Notes under the pieces: model-generated
What the model was told of the DNA's origin: nothing
The model's input: the letters and a program-made list of their open reading frames with translations, nothing else
Databases searched by the model: none
Program-made: the position numbers and the translations under genes
Part shown: positions 63,209-64,000 of the stretch, piece after piece
Layout of the letters: every line of letters begins with the position of its first letter
How positions within the stretch are numbered: position 1 is the stretch's first letter
Virus record (IMG/VR): IMGVR_UViG_3300044612_000719
Location: 1 to 64,000 of that record
From: a virus
DNA length: 64,000 bases
Strand: one strand, 5' to 3'

Positions 63209-63254
63209 GACGCAAGTCCATTCACATTCCCTAACTGAAACTTGAGGAGGTTTT

Positions 63255-63971
63255 ATGGGAGCAATAACACCAAAGCAACAGGCATTCATTCGCACGATGC
63301 TCTTAGAGCGTGCTGTCACACTCGGTCTTGATGAGGCTGGTGTTGACCAGTACCTCGTAGATCAGAACGTGAATGCATTGTCAACTAAGGATGCTTCGCT
63401 CGTCATTGATGCGATCAAGAAGATTGAGATCAAGCGAGTGGGCACCGAGCACCTGCCGAAGGGTGATCGCACCATCGTCAACAAGATCGCCAAGCCATGC
63501 CAACTGTGCGGACACACCGTGCAGATCGGTCATGGCTGGAGCGTTCAAGTTGCCAGTGGCTGGCAGACATTCCACAAGGCTGGTGAGTGTTCAGCCGAGG
63601 TCATCGCCAAGCCAGTAGATGAGCAATCGCTCTTCGCTGATGTCAAGGATGGCTTCTATGCGTTGCAGTCAACGGGCACCAATGATCTCGTGTTCTATGC
63701 GATCAAGACCAACAAGGGCTACCACAATGCGAGCCTGAAGGGTCAACGTGGCATGTACATCGTGGTCGGCGGTCACGCTGACGAGAAGTTGCGTGGCGAG
63801 CGCTTGGTCAATTCAATCAAGCGCATCACGTCACTCAGTGAGGATGAACGCAAGCAAGCAATGACGCTGTACGGTCAGGAGATCGGGCGCTGTTGTGTGT
63901 GCGGTCGTCATCTCACTGATGAAGCAACACGCAAGGCTGGTATCGGCAACGACTGCGCAAGCAGGTTCTAG
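63255..63971 (+). CDS. Zinc-finger protein, DUF6011-like C-terminus (238 aa)
   Basis: The protein has an N-terminal helical part ('KQQAFIRTMLLERAVTLGLD'), a Cys-x-x-Cys-Gly-His motif in 'KPCQLCGHTVQIGHGWSVQV' (about residue 80), and a C-terminal zinc motif 'GRCCVCGRHLTDEATRKAGI' with GNDCASRF at the end. That end is characteristic of DUF6011-type phage proteins. It is the last complete gene of the block, with GAGGAGG upstream. A DNA-binding role is likely but unproven. Confidence 0.75.
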   Translation: MGAITPKQQAFIRTMLLERAVTLGLDEAGVDQYLVDQNVNALSTKDASLVIDAIKKIEIKRVGTEHLPKGDRTIVNKIAKPCQLCGHTVQIGHGWSVQVASGWQTFHKAGECSAEVIAKPVDEQSLFADVKDGFYALQSTGTNDLVFYAIKTNKGYHNASLKGQRGMYIVVGGHADEKLRGERLVNSIKRITSLSEDERKQAMTLYGQEIGRCCVCGRHLTDEATRKAGIGNDCASRF

Positions 63972-64000
63972 GTAGTCACGTCACGGGCACACGCTCGTGG

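Overview
The window looks like a large part of the genome of a contractile-tailed double-stranded DNA phage (myovirus type). From 1 to 59,885 nearly all genes lie on the minus strand in tight, overlapping order and encode packaging, head, neck, tail, baseplate, fibre and lysis functions. From about 61.1 kb a second set of small genes runs on the plus strand. A host in the Actinobacteria, perhaps a low-GC freshwater lineage, is an inference. It rests on a recurrent TANNNT-N6-ATG leaderless promoter pattern, an Rpf-like domain in the tape measure protein, a GP88-like gene, and a Thr-Pro-rich secreted protein of a style common in aquatic Actinobacteria. No sequence search was possible.

Layout, in the direction of minus-strand transcription (high to low coordinates). 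59.9-51.4 kb: accessory genes, including two GNAT-like acetyltransferases, two ParB-like proteins, an HExxH metallopeptidase, a paralogous pair of unknown proteins, a DUF115/MptE-like protein, small zinc ribbons, a lipoprotein and small membrane proteins. Six of these proteins share a short N-terminal tag (Leu, then Gln-Phe or Gln-Leu). A divergent methyltransferase gene lies at 51.7 kb. 51.3-49.4 kb: a secreted Thr-rich surface-type protein. 49.4-30.8 kb: about 23 virion, fibre and adhesin genes built from reshuffled modules (FN3, Gly-rich knobs, C1q-like, S74 chaperone, jelly-roll), then a 2OG-Fe(II) oxygenase. 30.7 kb: M15-type endolysin. 29.4-27.3 kb: small genes and the terminase large subunit. 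27.2-22.6 kb: GP88-like protein, membrane proteins, HTH protein, metallophosphoesterase and a proteasome/HslV-like Ntn hydrolase. 22.6-18.9 kb: portal, scaffold and major capsid protein. 18.6-13.4 kb: fibre or decoration and neck proteins. 13.4-0.6 kb: sheath, tube, tail chaperone with a likely frameshift, tape measure protein with two peptidoglycan hydrolase domains, LysM protein, hub, spike, gp25-like, gpJ-like and gpI-like baseplate proteins. The left edge holds a holin-like protein and a truncated gene.

59.9-61.1 kb is non-coding and rich in inverted repeats. It carries two exact TTATCCACA DnaA-type boxes, two near matches and a 14-bp direct repeat, so it is a candidate origin. It separates the minus-strand block from the plus-strand block.

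The plus-strand block (61.1-64 kb) has five small genes, each preceded by RNA-like stem-loops and a strong GAGGAGG ribosome binding site. Two of the leaders form the same 40-nt three-way junction with compensatory base changes. Two others share a long hairpin, again with compensatory changes. The genome therefore seems to use two expression styles: leaderless promoters at minus-strand transcription units, and structured leaders in the plus-strand block.
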